NCBI GenBank assembly: GCA_018292915.2 | Contig: JACVVK020000343.1 | Location: forward strand, 473,501-537,500 | Length of the DNA stretch: 64,000 nucleotides | Origin: Batillaria attramentaria | Lineage: Eukaryota > Mollusca > Gastropoda > Batillariidae | Direction of reading: 5' to 3' | In this document: in pieces, positions 1 to 11,289 of the stretch | Numbering within the stretch: position 1 is the first letter of the stretch | How the letters are laid out: each line of letters begins with the position of its first letter | The notes under the pieces: generated by a model | What the model saw: the letters and a program-made list of their open reading frames with translations, nothing else | Database searches by the model: none | What the model was told of the DNA's origin: nothing | Position numbers and translations under genes: made by a program

Positions 1-452
1 AGGAGCATTTCCTGTATGACGTCTATGTCTCCTATGCTACGGAGGACCTGGAGTGGGTGCGCGCTAACCTGATGCCGGAGTTGGAGGAGCGCCTGGGGCT
101 GAGGCTGTGCATCCACGACCGTGACTTCATCCTCGGCAACAACATCTCGGACAATATCGTGGACAGCGTGCTGGCCAGCAAGAAGATCGTCATGCTCTTC
201 TCCCTCAACTCCGCGCGAGACCAGTGGTGTCAGTTTGAGCTCAATTTTTGCTTACGTCACGTAATGGAGAACGATGACACGCTAGTGGTGCTGTGCGTGG
301 ATGATATACCGTCACGTGACTTGACTCGGGCCATGATGGCTGTGATGAAGACGACGGCCTTTCTCATGTGGGATGACGATCAGGACGCACAAGCCTCGTT
401 CTGGGGTCGTCTTCAAATCGCATTGCATGAAATCATTCCGGTGAACCCTTGA
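1..452 (+). CDS. Toll-like receptor, C-terminal TIR domain (5' end outside window)
   Basis: The frame is open from base 3 to the TGA at 450-452, about 149 residues, and continues upstream beyond the window. The sequence shows a complete TIR domain. Box 1 is YDVYVSY near the first visible residues, box 2 is LCIHDRDFILG, and box 3 is SFWGRL near the end, followed by a short tail ending IPVNP. TIR domains of Toll-like receptors sit on the cytoplasmic side and recruit adaptors such as MyD88 to signal to NF-kB. The domain lies at the extreme C-terminus with little tail, as in TLRs; the ectodomain and membrane segment would be upstream and are not visible. A TIR adaptor or an IL-1R-like protein cannot be fully excluded. 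One oddity: the BB-loop proline usually seen in RDxxPG is leucine here (RDFILG). Confidence 0.88.
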   Translation, partial: EHFLYDVYVSYATEDLEWVRANLMPELEERLGLRLCIHDRDFILGNNISDNIVDSVLASKKIVMLFSLNSARDQWCQFELNFCLRHVMENDDTLVVLCVDDIPSRDLTRAMMAVMKTTAFLMWDDDQDAQASFWGRLQIALHEIIPVNP

Positions 453-1105
453 GCTGTGGGGCTGCATCATCTAGCGATAGTATAAATATCGGTCGGCTCG
501 GTGGGTGTGTGTGGAGATGGGGGGAGGGGGGATGGCGCCTTTTGCACCTCTTGATGAAACAATGATTTTAAGCAATGGGCATAACCGTGGCTTGAGATGG
601 CTCCTAGTGATGTGAAGATTTCGTAAGTAAAATTACGATGTTTGCTTGTGCTTTTAAGAGTTCACGACAGTGCACTGCAGCTGACTGTTTATGAACACAC
701 TTGAGCCATCGCGGAAGCCTTAACAGTTCGGGGCTCGTAAACCTTGGCCGTGACATTGGGCTTGTGCCATGTGTTTCGTAACCACCAGCTGCTGCTGCTG
801 TTGATTTATTGATATGATTAATAATGTAGGTGACTGCATTGTCACGTAACACATCACGCAACAGATATGCGCCTGGTGCATCTTCAGCACACCGCTTGCC
901 CAGATGCATGGGTCTTTGTCGTAAGAACAGTTTTGTCCCGCAAATGTTTAGTCACCTGATGACAGAATAACTATGTTCGCAGTGAATGAGGGGGGGGGGG
1001 GGGGGGAGAGAGAAGATGCCGAAGTCTGTTTGCCAAAAGGTATGATGCCCCATCTGGGCATGGAAAGTGTTTCCTTAATTTTGCGGCATCTAGTATTTGA
1101 GAACT
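453..1105. other. 3' flank of the TLR gene, no gene seen
   Basis: This is non-coding sequence containing the presumed TLR 3' UTR and a poly-G run at about 990-1005. No polyadenylation signal stands out and open frames are short. Confidence 0.5.
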
Positions 1106-1322
1106 TCGTCTTCTTCGTTTTCTTCTTCCAATGAAGTGACCAACCTCAGCATCGTGAGGACCATTGTCAGTGTAGTTGTGCTGGTTAACTGTCTTCCATT
1201 CCGCGGCCCCTCCCGTTTGAAATAGGATTATTTTTAACGTGCACATTTGATATTCTGCGTGCATGTGTACACAAAGGCGACACAAGCACCGTAAACGAGT
1301 CTGCATATGAATTTTACTCGAT
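1106..1322 (-). mobile_element. SINE family B, body only (tRNA head missing)
   Basis: This segment aligns with 45009-45230. A 78-bp block, 1138-1215, is identical to 45037-45114, and the rest is clearly related up to ACTCGAT. Homology stops there, so the tRNA-like head present in the other copy is absent. The orientation is set by that head, which lies on the minus strand. Confidence 0.7.
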
Positions 1323-2189
1323 ATGAGTTTATTACCGCACTTCTCTGGTGTTATACAGCACTTTCAAGCTTCGCAAATACAAGCTCTCTCGTGCACACAC
1401 ACACGCAAACATCACAGATATGTACAGACGCAGTATTCCAGCACATTCCGAACAACTAATATAGAAGGACCAATCAAAAATCAGAACGTGAATCACCTTA
1501 TTACTATTTTAAAACTAAAGAAGAATCCAGAATAATCAAGTACCTGCCCGCCGAACCTAGGCGCGTTATATAACACCTTCTAATGGTAAACAAGTCATAA
1601 CAAAGCGAATTGCACGAAATTTCCGAGCAACTCAGCCCTAGGCCCTAAGTGCATACCGTCGCCCGAGACTAAAACAGCTACAGTCAAAATAAGGTCACCA
1701 CTTCTCCAATACTCGTGATAACAATAGAAACTGCTGGATCACGGGAAACAGATTTACGCTACTAAAACAGAATATGAACTAAACATAGCGACTTCTCTAT
1801 CTCACCAAAACTGGAAAAAAAAACCATTACAGCTGTTATCCTACAGCATACAAAAACACAACACAAACAAAAAGGCACAGCCACGCTCGTAACAGTGGGC
1901 AGGTGTCTTCCTCCTATGGTGGTTATATGAGAGTGGTGGGCAAATGACGATAATCACCATATGTTCGAATCTAGCAGTTTGCTGTATATAGTAAACAGGC
2001 TGTTTGTACGCGGGTGTTATTTGTCAGCGTGTTTGGCCTTGGACTGATTTTTCCGTTTGTTTTGTTTACTCATATGTGTGACTCTGAATCATAGTCTTTT
2101 TTCTCCGTTCTTCTGTCTTCTGGTAAAGCGCACGCAACATGAGAGAAAGTGTGTGTGTGTGTGCGGCAGACACACTGACAAAGGGACAG
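1323..2189. other. AT-rich intergenic, nothing recognised
   Basis: No coding exon, RNA gene or clear repeat is visible apart from a short (GT)n run near 2150-2162. Confidence 0.45.
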
Positions 2190-2269
2190 TTAACTCTTTG
2201 ACGACGGAGCGCAATTTCTGACACACGATTTCGTGTGTCAGAAATTGCGCTCCGTCGTCAAAGAGTTAA
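2190..2269. mobile_element. 80-bp perfect palindrome with TTAA ends (foldback/MITE-like)
   Basis: The left arm 2190-2228 starts TTAACTCTTTGACGACGG. It is exactly complementary to the right arm 2231-2269, with only TT between them, giving 39-bp arms. A relative lies at 8691-8782. The TTAA ends followed by CTCTTTGACGACG resemble piggyBac-type termini, where TTAA is the duplicated target. This is inferred from the ends alone; no transposase is present. Confidence 0.75.
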
Positions 2270-2540
2270 ACAGACAGACAGGCAGAGACTTTACTGAAAA
2301 CCGTAATATCAGAATAAAAGAAATCTTCAAGCTGTTGGTAAGATTTTGTGAAAACACGCGCATATTGCCAGTGTTTACTCCAAACTGATGGAAAAAAAGC
2401 AGAAGCAAAAGCGTACGGAATGAAACAGGTATAGCCCAAACTAACATGTTGAATCAAAAACACGTCATTCACAAGTCATGGATAACCGCATCCTCTTTCA
2501 CCCGGAAACGGTTACAAAACGCGTCCACTTTACCACGCAC

Positions 2541-2541
2541 G

Positions 2542-2573
<32 letters not shown>

Positions 2574-2589
2574 CACGCACGAACGCACG

Positions 2590-2647
<58 letters not shown>
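2541..2647. repeat. (GCAG)n then (AC)n microsatellite
   Basis: The tract runs (GCAG)n at 2541-2572, a transitional (CACG)n stretch, then (AC)n to about 2647. Open frames across it are low-complexity artefacts. Confidence 0.9.
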
Positions 2648-2651
<4 letters not shown>

Positions 2652-2732
2652 CATTGGTTTTGCGAGTAGGGCTTCATTTTGTTCGAAAATGCACTTGAAG
2701 ATCAGTTCACGTATATCACGTAAATCACGTAG

Positions 2733-5700
2733 TCAGCTGTTGACGGTGTGTGACGACGTTCCGGACGAGCTGGAGGTGGACGGGTTGATGACTGTAATGA
2801 CAGAGTCTGTCTCCTCCCTCTCCTGGTCGTGCTGACGAAGACTGTGAGTTCGGATCTCAATCCGGCCTGGTGCCTGACCCTGGGCTTGTACTCTGTCCAG
2901 TCTGATGTTCAGGTTTCGCACCTCTCCCATCAGGGTCACAATCTCCGCCCTCGTTTGAGCCTGTGCTTCCGACAAGATCCGGTTCTGCATCCTGTCTTGC
3001 ATTTGCAGCAATGATTGTATCTCTGTGTTGGAGTTGATGCAGGTCTGCTGCTGAATTTGCAGAAGAGTTTGATGCCGATTGAGGGTACCCGTCATTTGAT
3101 TGACTTCGGTTTGCAGATGAGTGATGGACCTGATGTCACTTTGCAGCTGGTTGACGTCCTGGGCAAGCTGATTCACTTCGGATCTCAGCTGGTTCTGTAG
3201 CTGACCGACATCAGCCCTGGGCACACTTATCTCAAAGCGAAGCTGATTTACATCAGACCTTAGTTGGTTTACCTCCGACCTCAGTTGGGTCTGTAGCTGA
3301 GTAACATCAGATCTCATTTGATCGAGGTGCTGCGCGATCTCAGATCTCAGCTGATTGTGTTGCTCTGTGGTTTCCGATCTCAATTTTCCCAGTTGCTCTG
3401 TTACCTCAGGCTTATATTTTGATTGTTGTTGGCTGACTTGAGACTGTATCTGGTTTAGTTTCTTCTCCATTCGAGCTTCTACGCTGGCGACTTCAGACTG
3501 TAAACTCACCATCTTGGCCTCCATCCCGCCAAGCGTCGTCTGTAGAAGCGAGTGAAATCTCTCCGACTGAGCCTCCAGCAAGCTGTGAAATCCCGCTGCC
3601 TGGGTATCCAGCATAGCTTGGAATCCGGATTCCACTTGTAACTGCGATCTATGATCATCAGATTTCTTGTGCGTGACATGCGGATGTGCGTTTGAAGATA
3701 GTGTGTCAACAGATGCGAAAACCGGCTCGCGGAGCCATGTTCCCGTATCAATGGAGGCAAAATCTGGCTCATGGAGCCATGTTCCTGTCAGCGTGTCGTG
3801 GTGAGATGGTCCCGGAGCCCCGGGGGCTGTGTCGCTCATAGGAGACCCGTTGTCCCCAGCCCGGATACACTGAAGGGGCCTTCTGCTTGTCGCACACGCT
3901 TGTTCTGGCCCCAAGGAAAAATTAAGTTCTGCATCGATAGAAAGAACCAACCAATCAATCAGTCAGTCCGTTCAAGGAAAATAGTTTAGTCACGGTGTCA
4001 GAAAACGATAAAACAATCAATGAATTCATCACTTATTCAGTCAGTCAGTAAGTCACTTGATGATTAGGATTACGCACCAGCGCGGACATACATACGCACG
4101 CGCATATTCCCTCCAGCCCCCTGAGGGTTAAGAATAAAAGACTTGACTTGATAACAAGACTGTTTTTCAAAAGAAATAACATCAGTGACGTAAATTCGTG
4201 AAGACCCAGCGAGCAAGCTGTTGAACTCAACCGAGTGTAGTAGTTTACCAGGCAGGCCAGTGGTGGAGCTATGCAAGGTGGAAGTGACGTCATCATGCTC
4301 TCGAACCGGAAGCGAACCTCGGAACAGGAACACGTTCATTATGGAGCCGAAGGACCCATTTCCGATTTTAACTCGTTTCAGCCGAACCACCCTCATTGTA
4401 TCTGCAAGAATAAAACCAGTGCGTGTTTCAGGGCCACAGCTTACGCTTATTTTACACTCATTCTCAATAAGGAGCGCCACACAGACCACGGAAAGTGGAC
4501 CACTAATCAATATCTCATGATCTCCATGAAACTGTGGTTTTTTTTCCATCGCGTGCATCCTTTCTGCAGAGGGTTGTTAAGGTGCCTTAATAGTGGAAAT
4601 CCCGCCTATGAATCAATGCTCTGTGTTTGGTGATAAAACCTTCTTTTTCCGACTAGAAAGTATATTTTGCAATCCAAAACACTTATTCAGTCGTGCAAAC
4701 AACTGCGCAATAATATATAAGACCATGGTGAAATGGAGACTGTCTACTCTACAGCAGAGAGTCCAGAATGCAAGGGTGGGTGGGTGGGTGTTTGGGGGTT
4801 TAACGTCCTTTTCCACCACATAGGGTGATATCAAAGACGGGGCAACGATGAAAAAGCCAGCACAATATTTGGCCCCAGCCGAGATCGAACTCACGACCCG
4901 AGCATTAGAAGTCCAACGCTCTACCATTCGACCACCCCGGCTCACCGTCCAGAATGCAAAATGTCTACACTCACCCTCATAATTCTGAAACTGAACAAAG
5001 GCGATTCCTTCCTCTTGGTGATATTTGACGTGTATCCCGGATCGTCCTTCGGGTACCAGTTCTTTGAACCGGCTTTTTATGCTACTGGCGGTCACGCTTG
5101 AATCAACGCCGGTGACAAGAACTGTAGTAGGCGGCCCGCTGTTCCCAGCATGGTCCATCCTTCTACTTACTGCTGTAAGGAGTTGCACATTTTCAATGGT
5201 TATTGTCAGTGCGTATTTGCCTTGCAAAAAGGCCTCTGATCATTGTTGACTCTGGCCATACTGTGAGGCTACAGTAAAAAGACTTTTGTAGTTGCTGCTG
5301 TTGTTGTTGTAACTCAGCACTACACTACACACTCGTCTCCAGGGGCTTGATGCACGGAGCGAGGCTAGGACGTAATTCCGGGACTAGCGTAATACTATAA
5401 TCCTGACTTCTCTCGGATGTACGTGCTGTCTCGTCTCTATGCATCAGGCCCCAAATAAGGCAGCAGAGGGCAACACAGTTGTTGTGTGGAAACGTTTGTG
5501 TGAAAACTGGTGTGGGTATATGTTGCCAATGTATGTATTGTTTAAAATACTAACGCAGCCGTAAGTCAAACTGTAATACTGTGTAACGACGGCACTGCTG
5601 CACTTCACTGCACGTGCAGCTGGCAATATTTACATTACTGTCAAAATAATGTATCAGTGCTACAGTATTATCTAACGTGTTTGGCGCAGTCTCCTACGAA

Positions 5701-6747
5701 ATCAGTAAAACTATGATAATTAGGCAGATTTCAAATCTTACCTTGGCGTGACATGATTGGGCGTCCGCTGTAGACTGCTCTGTTTTGTTCGTCGTAAAGA
5801 AACACAGAGAGTTGACAACCTTTCACCTCGTGATTATCTCTTTGCACGACATGTAGTGCGTCTGCAACAAACAAAATTCAAACCGCGTAACTCTGCAGTA
5901 TACGCTACTGGGCATAAGCGGTCTCACTCTGGTGCATAAAAAGGGACTAGCCTGAGACTTACGTCTGCATTCTGGATTATCATCAGCGTGTATGACCGTT
6001 TAAGTCCTTGAAATAGTCGTAAACTCGGCTTAGTTTCCACTGATGCGTCTCGGACTAATCTTTTGATGGCAGCTTAGTCAAGCTGGGTTGGTATTACTAT
6101 TACGTCCTAGCCTCACTCTGTTCATCAGACCTAAGGTGTTTAACGATGTTACTGTTGTTGTCGTTCTGTTGTTGTCGCCGAGTTGTTGTTGTCGTCGTTG
6201 TGGTTGTTCTAGCATCAGTCTAAGATACATTCCACCAAACCCCGACTTGGTCTAACTTTGCACAGTTCTCTATTCCTCTGTCTTTTATTTAAAATCACCC
6301 CTCACGTTGAACAGAAGACGTAAAACTTCCACATTCCCAAACACCCGCTCACCCAGTCCGTGTCAAGCACGTCAGTATAGATAGGTTTATTGGCTCGGGA
6401 GTGTGTGTGAAACCAAATGGCACGGAACTGAATTGGATGGGGGAATGAATGGTAGCGAGTGGCCGGGGACGGGGTACTGAAGTGAGTAAGGATGAAACGA
6501 TAAGCAGGTCCATTGTTTGAAGTTCACCTTCTTGATTCTGGAAGTGAACGATGAAAGTACCGCCACCGAGCCACTGGACACTCTCCACCTGGCCTCCCCC
6601 GCTACACTCCCTGTTCTCCAAGTACTGTTGCAGATCGGTGACACCGTTGTTCAGAGCGGACCACTGGGTAACAGACGAGAACAGTTGTAAGAGATGCTGG
6701 TTCCTGGTCGTGTGATAGATCGTTAGTGGAATTCTCTTTGTTGTCAT
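2733..6747 (-). CDS. RRM-like plus coiled-coil protein, three-exon model (537 aa)
   Basis: The model joins exons 6747-6528 (acceptor before 6756), 5172-4975 and 3928-2733. The donors read GTGAAC and GTGAGT. Both introns are phase 1 and the frame closes exactly to 537 aa. Residues ~20-73 contain LQQYLEN...SGGGQVESVQWLGGG...FIVHFQ, like the degenerate RRMs of PARP10/PARP14. Residues ~89-139 form a second RRM-like fold, with VLVTGV as the RNP2-like strand and GIAFVQFQ as the RNP1-like strand. Residues ~188-215 hold a tandem duplication (GTWLHEPDFASIDT / GTWLREPVFASVDT). Residues ~240-487 form a long coiled coil built on QLRSEVN-type heptads, and the tail is Ser/Thr-rich. RNA binding and oligomerisation are inferred. 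I see no catalytic domain. More exons may lie upstream, and the last exon could alternatively start at its own Met at 3839 (368 aa). Confidence 0.6.
4095..4150 (+). mobile_element. Probable LINE 3' end fragment
   Basis: A small GC hairpin (CCCCTGAGGG) is followed by AATAAAAGACTTGACTTGA, an AATAAA-like signal and a short tandem tail. The layout resembles the segment at 30858-30912 and the 3' ends of CR1/L2-type LINEs. It lies in the second intron of the RRM gene. Confidence 0.35.
4774..4946 (-). mobile_element. SINE family A with 13-bp target-site duplication
   Basis: This is a complete tRNA-derived SINE on the minus strand. The direct repeats GTCCAGAATGCAA at 4761-4773 and 4947-4959 are exact. 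It inserted in the second intron of the RRM gene, 29 bp past the exon 5172-4975 donor. The B-box-like segment is GAGTTCGATCTCG. Confidence 0.9.
5341..5453. mobile_element. Short MITE-like element with terminal inverted repeats
   Basis: The ends read AGGGGCTTGATGCA and TGCATCAGGCCCC, complementary with one mismatch. The inner part, AGGCTAGGACGTAAT, recurs inverted near 6105-6118. It lies in the first intron of the RRM gene. Confidence 0.5.
5930..6131. mobile_element. Related MITE-like element
   Basis: The left end is GGTGCATAAAAAGGGACTAG and the right end TTACGTCCTAGCCTCACTCT...CATCAGACC. Their reverse complements resemble the ends of the element at 5341-5453. It is diverged, so its boundaries are approximate. 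Confidence 0.4.
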
Positions 6748-6863
6748 GAAGGTTGCCTGAAGTCATACACACACAGGGGGAGGTTTGACTTTGAGAATCT
6801 TTTCAGATAATCAGTTAGTAGAACGATTTAACAATAATTACTTCGTTAGGAAAGGGAGGAAAT

Positions 6864-6865
<2 letters not shown>

Positions 6866-6919
<54 letters not shown>
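6866..6919. repeat. (AC)n microsatellite
   Basis: About 25 near-perfect AC units follow a short CT run. Confidence 0.9.
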
Positions 6920-6922
<3 letters not shown>

Positions 6923-7441
6923 TTCTGCGGGTCCTCTTCATTTACACAAGTGCGTTGTCAGTCACGTTTAACAAAATCATGGACTTTCAAGGCAATTTAA
7001 CTTTGTACGTTGTACAGTTCATCCTCGTTGATCTCATATTATTATTCATCAAAGCAAAATGAGACGGTCGAAATAGTTGTTTCCATATATCGGCCCAAAA
7101 TACTAGTTTTGTCTGTCTGTGATCTCTTAATGAAATGACAACAGATACTGGGCACTGAAATGATCATGACATATGTCCGAGAAATCAATGAACGACCCTG
7201 TCAATCAAAAGGACCGAGCCTCCCAGAATTCAGCCAATCGCGTCCCGCGGCATAATGACCACAACACATGGCATGGGGCGGCAAACTTTTTGTCAGACAC
7301 TACAACAAGGGAAGCACCTGTATGTTTGATATAACTGAAACATGTAGAGAAAGCAGTAAGTCCATTGACGTCATTTGAGGAAAAATGCCATTACATCAAT
7401 CTCTTTCATCTTGAGATCACCCACTTTTCCCATACAATAAC

Positions 7442-7600
7442 GGGGGAGCCGGGGTGGCCGAATGGTAGACCGTTGGGCTTCTAATGCTCGGGTCTTGAGT
7501 TCGTATCCCGGCTGGGGCCAAATATTTGTGCTGGCGTTTTCATCGTTGCCCCGTCTTTGATATCACCCGTATGTGGTGGAAAAGGACGTTAAACTCCCCC
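7442..7600 (+). mobile_element. SINE family A
   Basis: The head is GGGGAGCCGGGGTGGCCGAA and the tail ends GGAAAAGGACGTTAAACTCC followed by a poly-C run. No convincing target-site duplication was found. Confidence 0.85.
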
Positions 7601-7689
7601 CCCCCCTCCAAGTGGAGTCGTCAGTCATGAACGTTTCTCGAAAAATCTACCTCAGCCTTGAGGTATCCCGCGTATTGTCCCTAAGCTGT

Positions 7690-8089
7690 GTTGTGTTATT
7701 CATAAAATAATAATAAATCACATTTATACTGCGCAGTTGTTAAAAATACATCAACTCAACATTGCGCATTCACACATCACACACACACACATTGAACACA
7801 TCCTAAAACAGCAGGCACCACGGGTACATGAATCAGTAGAAGCAAGTTGAAACAGCCGGATAAGTTTCTGCTTTGGAAATGTTCAGCCCACCAAATTTGA
7901 AAAATAAATGCAATTCTAAATCCCGAAATTTAAATAGCTGAGCTGACCCTTCGCACCACGTGATTGTAATGTGTTTATGTCAAGTGTGTGAGAGAATGCG
8001 TGTGATTCACGTGAGCGTGCGTGTTGGGTTCAGTTCGCGGCGCTTTGAGCCGATTCAGGAAATTGGGTAAAGCGCCTATACAATACTCA

Positions 8090-8120
<31 letters not shown>

Positions 8121-8330
8121 AGATAAGTTTTAAGCGCTGATTTCAAATATGTCAGAGTAGGTTGCTGTCTCACGCTAGCAGACAGTGAGTTCCAGACTGT
8201 TGGGGTGGTAAGACTGAAATGACGTAGTTCTCACAAACCTTTACGGGACTTTCGCCGGAGACTGAACGCCATTCCTTTCAAAACCGATTCACCAGCTGAA
8301 AGGACAGTGTAACTCATTAGTTCTGCTGTG
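7690..8330. repeat. Unclassified interspersed repeat with (AGATA)n core
   Basis: The AAGCGCTGATTT and GTGAGTTCCAGACTGTTGGG segments resemble part of 44330-44760. An (ATAAG)n run sits at 8091-8128. The boundaries are uncertain. Confidence 0.4.
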
Positions 8331-8690
8331 ACAGTAAAACAGAAAACAAAAACATGAATGCGTTATGTTTTAGGATAGTATCGAGCGCGTCAGTACAAAT
8401 GGTAGGCCTATACACCTGCACTAACTACACGTATGGGAGGTTCAATGTGAGACAAATCACGCGGCACAGTTGCGTTATGCACACCACTGGCTTTCACTTG
8501 TTTGAATTCCCCAAAACGCAACCGCCACTACCCCCGCACCCCACCCTACCCCGCCTCCCCTCCTCCTGTACCCCGGCCTTAGCCTCACCACCGCACCCGT
8601 TATGATCGGCCAATACACTACTCGTCACCCTTTCAAAGAGTGTTTACACCTGAGCAAGTGGGTGACTGAGTCACAGTGATAGTGCAAGAT

Positions 8691-8782
8691 TTAACTCTTT
8701 GACGACGAAGCACAATTTCTAACACGCGATTTCCTATAGGAAATCGCGTGTTAGAAATTGTGCTTCGTCGTCAAAGAGTTAA
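8691..8782. mobile_element. 92-bp perfect palindrome with TTAA ends (foldback/MITE-like)
   Basis: The arms 8691-8736 and 8737-8782 are perfectly complementary with no spacer; the centre is TTCCTATAGGAA. It is the same family as 2190-2269, but differs at several bases that are changed on both arms. No transposase is present. Confidence 0.78.
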
Positions 8783-8805
8783 CTTCCTTTTTCTTTTCCC
8801 CCATT

Positions 8806-8831
8806 CTCCCTGCCCCCCCACCCCCCCCCCC

Positions 8832-8864
<33 letters not shown>

Positions 8865-8866
8865 CC
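8806..8866. repeat. Poly-C followed by (TC)n
   Basis: A poly-C tract runs to about 8842 and an (TC)n run to about 8866. Confidence 0.85.
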
Positions 8867-8932
8867 TGTGCAAGGACAGTTTCAAAGACGGCCATAGAGT
8901 CACATATGCATTACTAGGAGGGGCGGGTTTGT

Positions 8933-9012
8933 AAACGGATGACACCAACTTCTGTGGCCGATACACCGGAAGGAGTCACGTGTGGGCGGTAAGATGACAA
9001 GAGGAAGGTTTT
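8933..9012. repeat. Dispersed repeat also present at 54534-54612
   Basis: Both loci share GATGACACCAAC, TGTGGCCGATACAC and GTGGGCGGTAAGATGACA with small indels. The family is unknown. Confidence 0.6.
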
Positions 9013-9715
9013 GGGCGGACAACATGTGAATTTTTTTTTTTTAAAGTAACGCTCTCTCTCTCTCTCTCTCTGTTCAGAGATGCCTCCTCTCCCCCCATCC
9101 CCCCAAGACCATGACTCTTCCATTCTCAAGTGGAAAACAGTCACCTCACTGAATGAGTGCTCTGCTTTGCTGTGAAAGTGGACGGTTATACATGCAATCG
9201 GTGTGTCAGGTTTGAATGGCTCAATATGACACACGTGTCGTGTGACACAACTGAATAGCGGCAGAGGTATTTCCGGTCTACATTCAAACGTGTTTACTTC
9301 GTACAGCACTTATCGACTGTGGTCTCCTCCACAGTTACCAAACTATATATAGCAGCGTGTCAGCCATGAATGGTTCAGTATGACACAGTGACACGTAGTG
9401 TGAGACACAACCGTCTACAGAACAAAGGTGTATTCGGTGTGTGTTATGAGTGAGTGAGTGAGTGCCACAGTCATGTTTCCATTTAAATATTTTTACAACC
9501 TGTTTATGATGCTGCAGTTCAAGACGACAAAAGAGCTCGACTTTTGCTGTTCACTCGTAGGGGGCTATTTAACTAGCACTTTTCTGTATGTCGACTGATT
9601 TCTTTCAGCATTAATGATCTGAGTTGAAGGAACGGAAACACGGGTGAGGAATGTCCAAATAGGAGCAAAGTTTCATTCAGTAGCAGACTTGAAGCTTCAT
9701 GAATACCACCCGAAC

Positions 9716-9851
<136 letters not shown>

Positions 9852-10602
9852 AAGGACCCTCCCACTCCCCCAGTTCCCCCTCGCAATATACACACACACC
9901 TTCCCCAGCCGATCAGCTCGCACCTATTGCCTTCGGGTCAAAAGAAAAAGGTTATCTTTGAACTGAACACTGACTCTATTTGGTTTTGCCCTCAGACGAT
10001 AATCCCAGCCCAGTCAGTCATAAAATCTCCCAGATTCTGCTAGGCCTGGGGTAGCGGCCACGAGCTACAGTGCAAACGCAGCAATATTAATAGGTTCATT
10101 TGCTAGTAGTTTCTGGCTTACGTGTAAAAACACACCTGTGGCAGCGAAGGCCAGAATGCACGATTACTGAAGCTGTACACAAAACAATCAAATTATAAAT
10201 TTGAAAATAAAGTAAAAAGTGAGAACAAAAGAAGTCGAAGTGACCTTACTGAACTGAGGCGTCTGCATACCGGCCGGTTATCTTTCGGCACGGAATACTA
10301 GTACATGTACAGGACTATGCACTCAATTCAGCTTTGTCTTGAATAATGCCATACAACTGGAGGCAATGAACAATGTCTTACCTGCAAGATTCAACTGAGG
10401 GAAAGAAATTGCAAGAAGATAAAACCGTACGGCTGTCACAAATCGCTCTCATCAAGTCATAGCCACTGGGATTACCTGTCACTATTTCTGGTTTTAAGGA
10501 GTGCCACAGTCATGGAGTTTTGTTATTAAAGGGCAGTAACTAAGCTTATGTTATGTCTACTTGCATTACTGCACTACGTCCCTTGCCTCCTGTGTACTCG
10601 AT
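9852..10602. other. Intergenic, no gene seen
   Basis: I see no exon, RNA gene or named repeat here. Confidence 0.45.
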
Positions 10603-10607
10603 CTATC

Positions 10608-10692
<85 letters not shown>
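10603..10692. repeat. (GT)n-(GA)n microsatellite
   Basis: The GT run passes into GA at about 10667 and abuts the SINE at 10693. Confidence 0.9.
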
Positions 10693-10701
<9 letters not shown>

Positions 10702-10830
10702 GGGTGTTTAGGAATTTAACGTCCCTTTCCACCACGTAAGAGTGATCTCAAAGACGGTCGGGGCAACGATGAAAAAGCCAGCACAAATATCTGGCCCCAG
10801 CCAAGATTCGAACTCACGACCCGAGTATTG
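10693..10830 (-). mobile_element. SINE family A, head truncated
   Basis: Read on the minus strand, it has the family A tail and the B-box-like segment GAGTTCGAATCTTGG. The tRNA-like head is cut at CCAATACTCG and replaced by a (GA)n run at 10831-10855. Confidence 0.8.
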
Positions 10831-11052
10831 GAGAGAGAGAGAGAGAGAGAGAGAGACCGGATTCTTACTTGCAAATCAGATTTATTCTTCCATCATAATA
10901 CAATACATTCAGAATTTTATCATTATTATTTTATTTCAGTAAGTACATCACTCGTAATGTAAACGTTGCCATCTAATTTTACAACTTCACAATTTTGCAC
11001 ATCATCATGATCCTGTATGGCACACATTGTTTCCTCGTACAACAGTTAAAAA

Positions 11053-11053
11053 C

Positions 11054-11138
<85 letters not shown>

Positions 11139-11157
11139 ACACACACACACACACCGT

Positions 11158-11228
<71 letters not shown>

Positions 11229-11230
11229 GT

Positions 11231-11287
<57 letters not shown>
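11053..11287. repeat. Long (AC)n microsatellite with two CACCGTGCAC interruptions
   Basis: The tract is about 235 bp of AC units. The same interruption occurs near 11154 and 11227, suggesting an internal duplication of about 73 bp. Confidence 0.9.

Positions 11288-11289
<2 letters not shown>

Noticed and set aside
4070..4558. 162-codon minus-strand frame between exons of the RRM gene
   Set aside because: It overlaps a LINE-like tail and has no domain. The flanking exons already join in phase without it.
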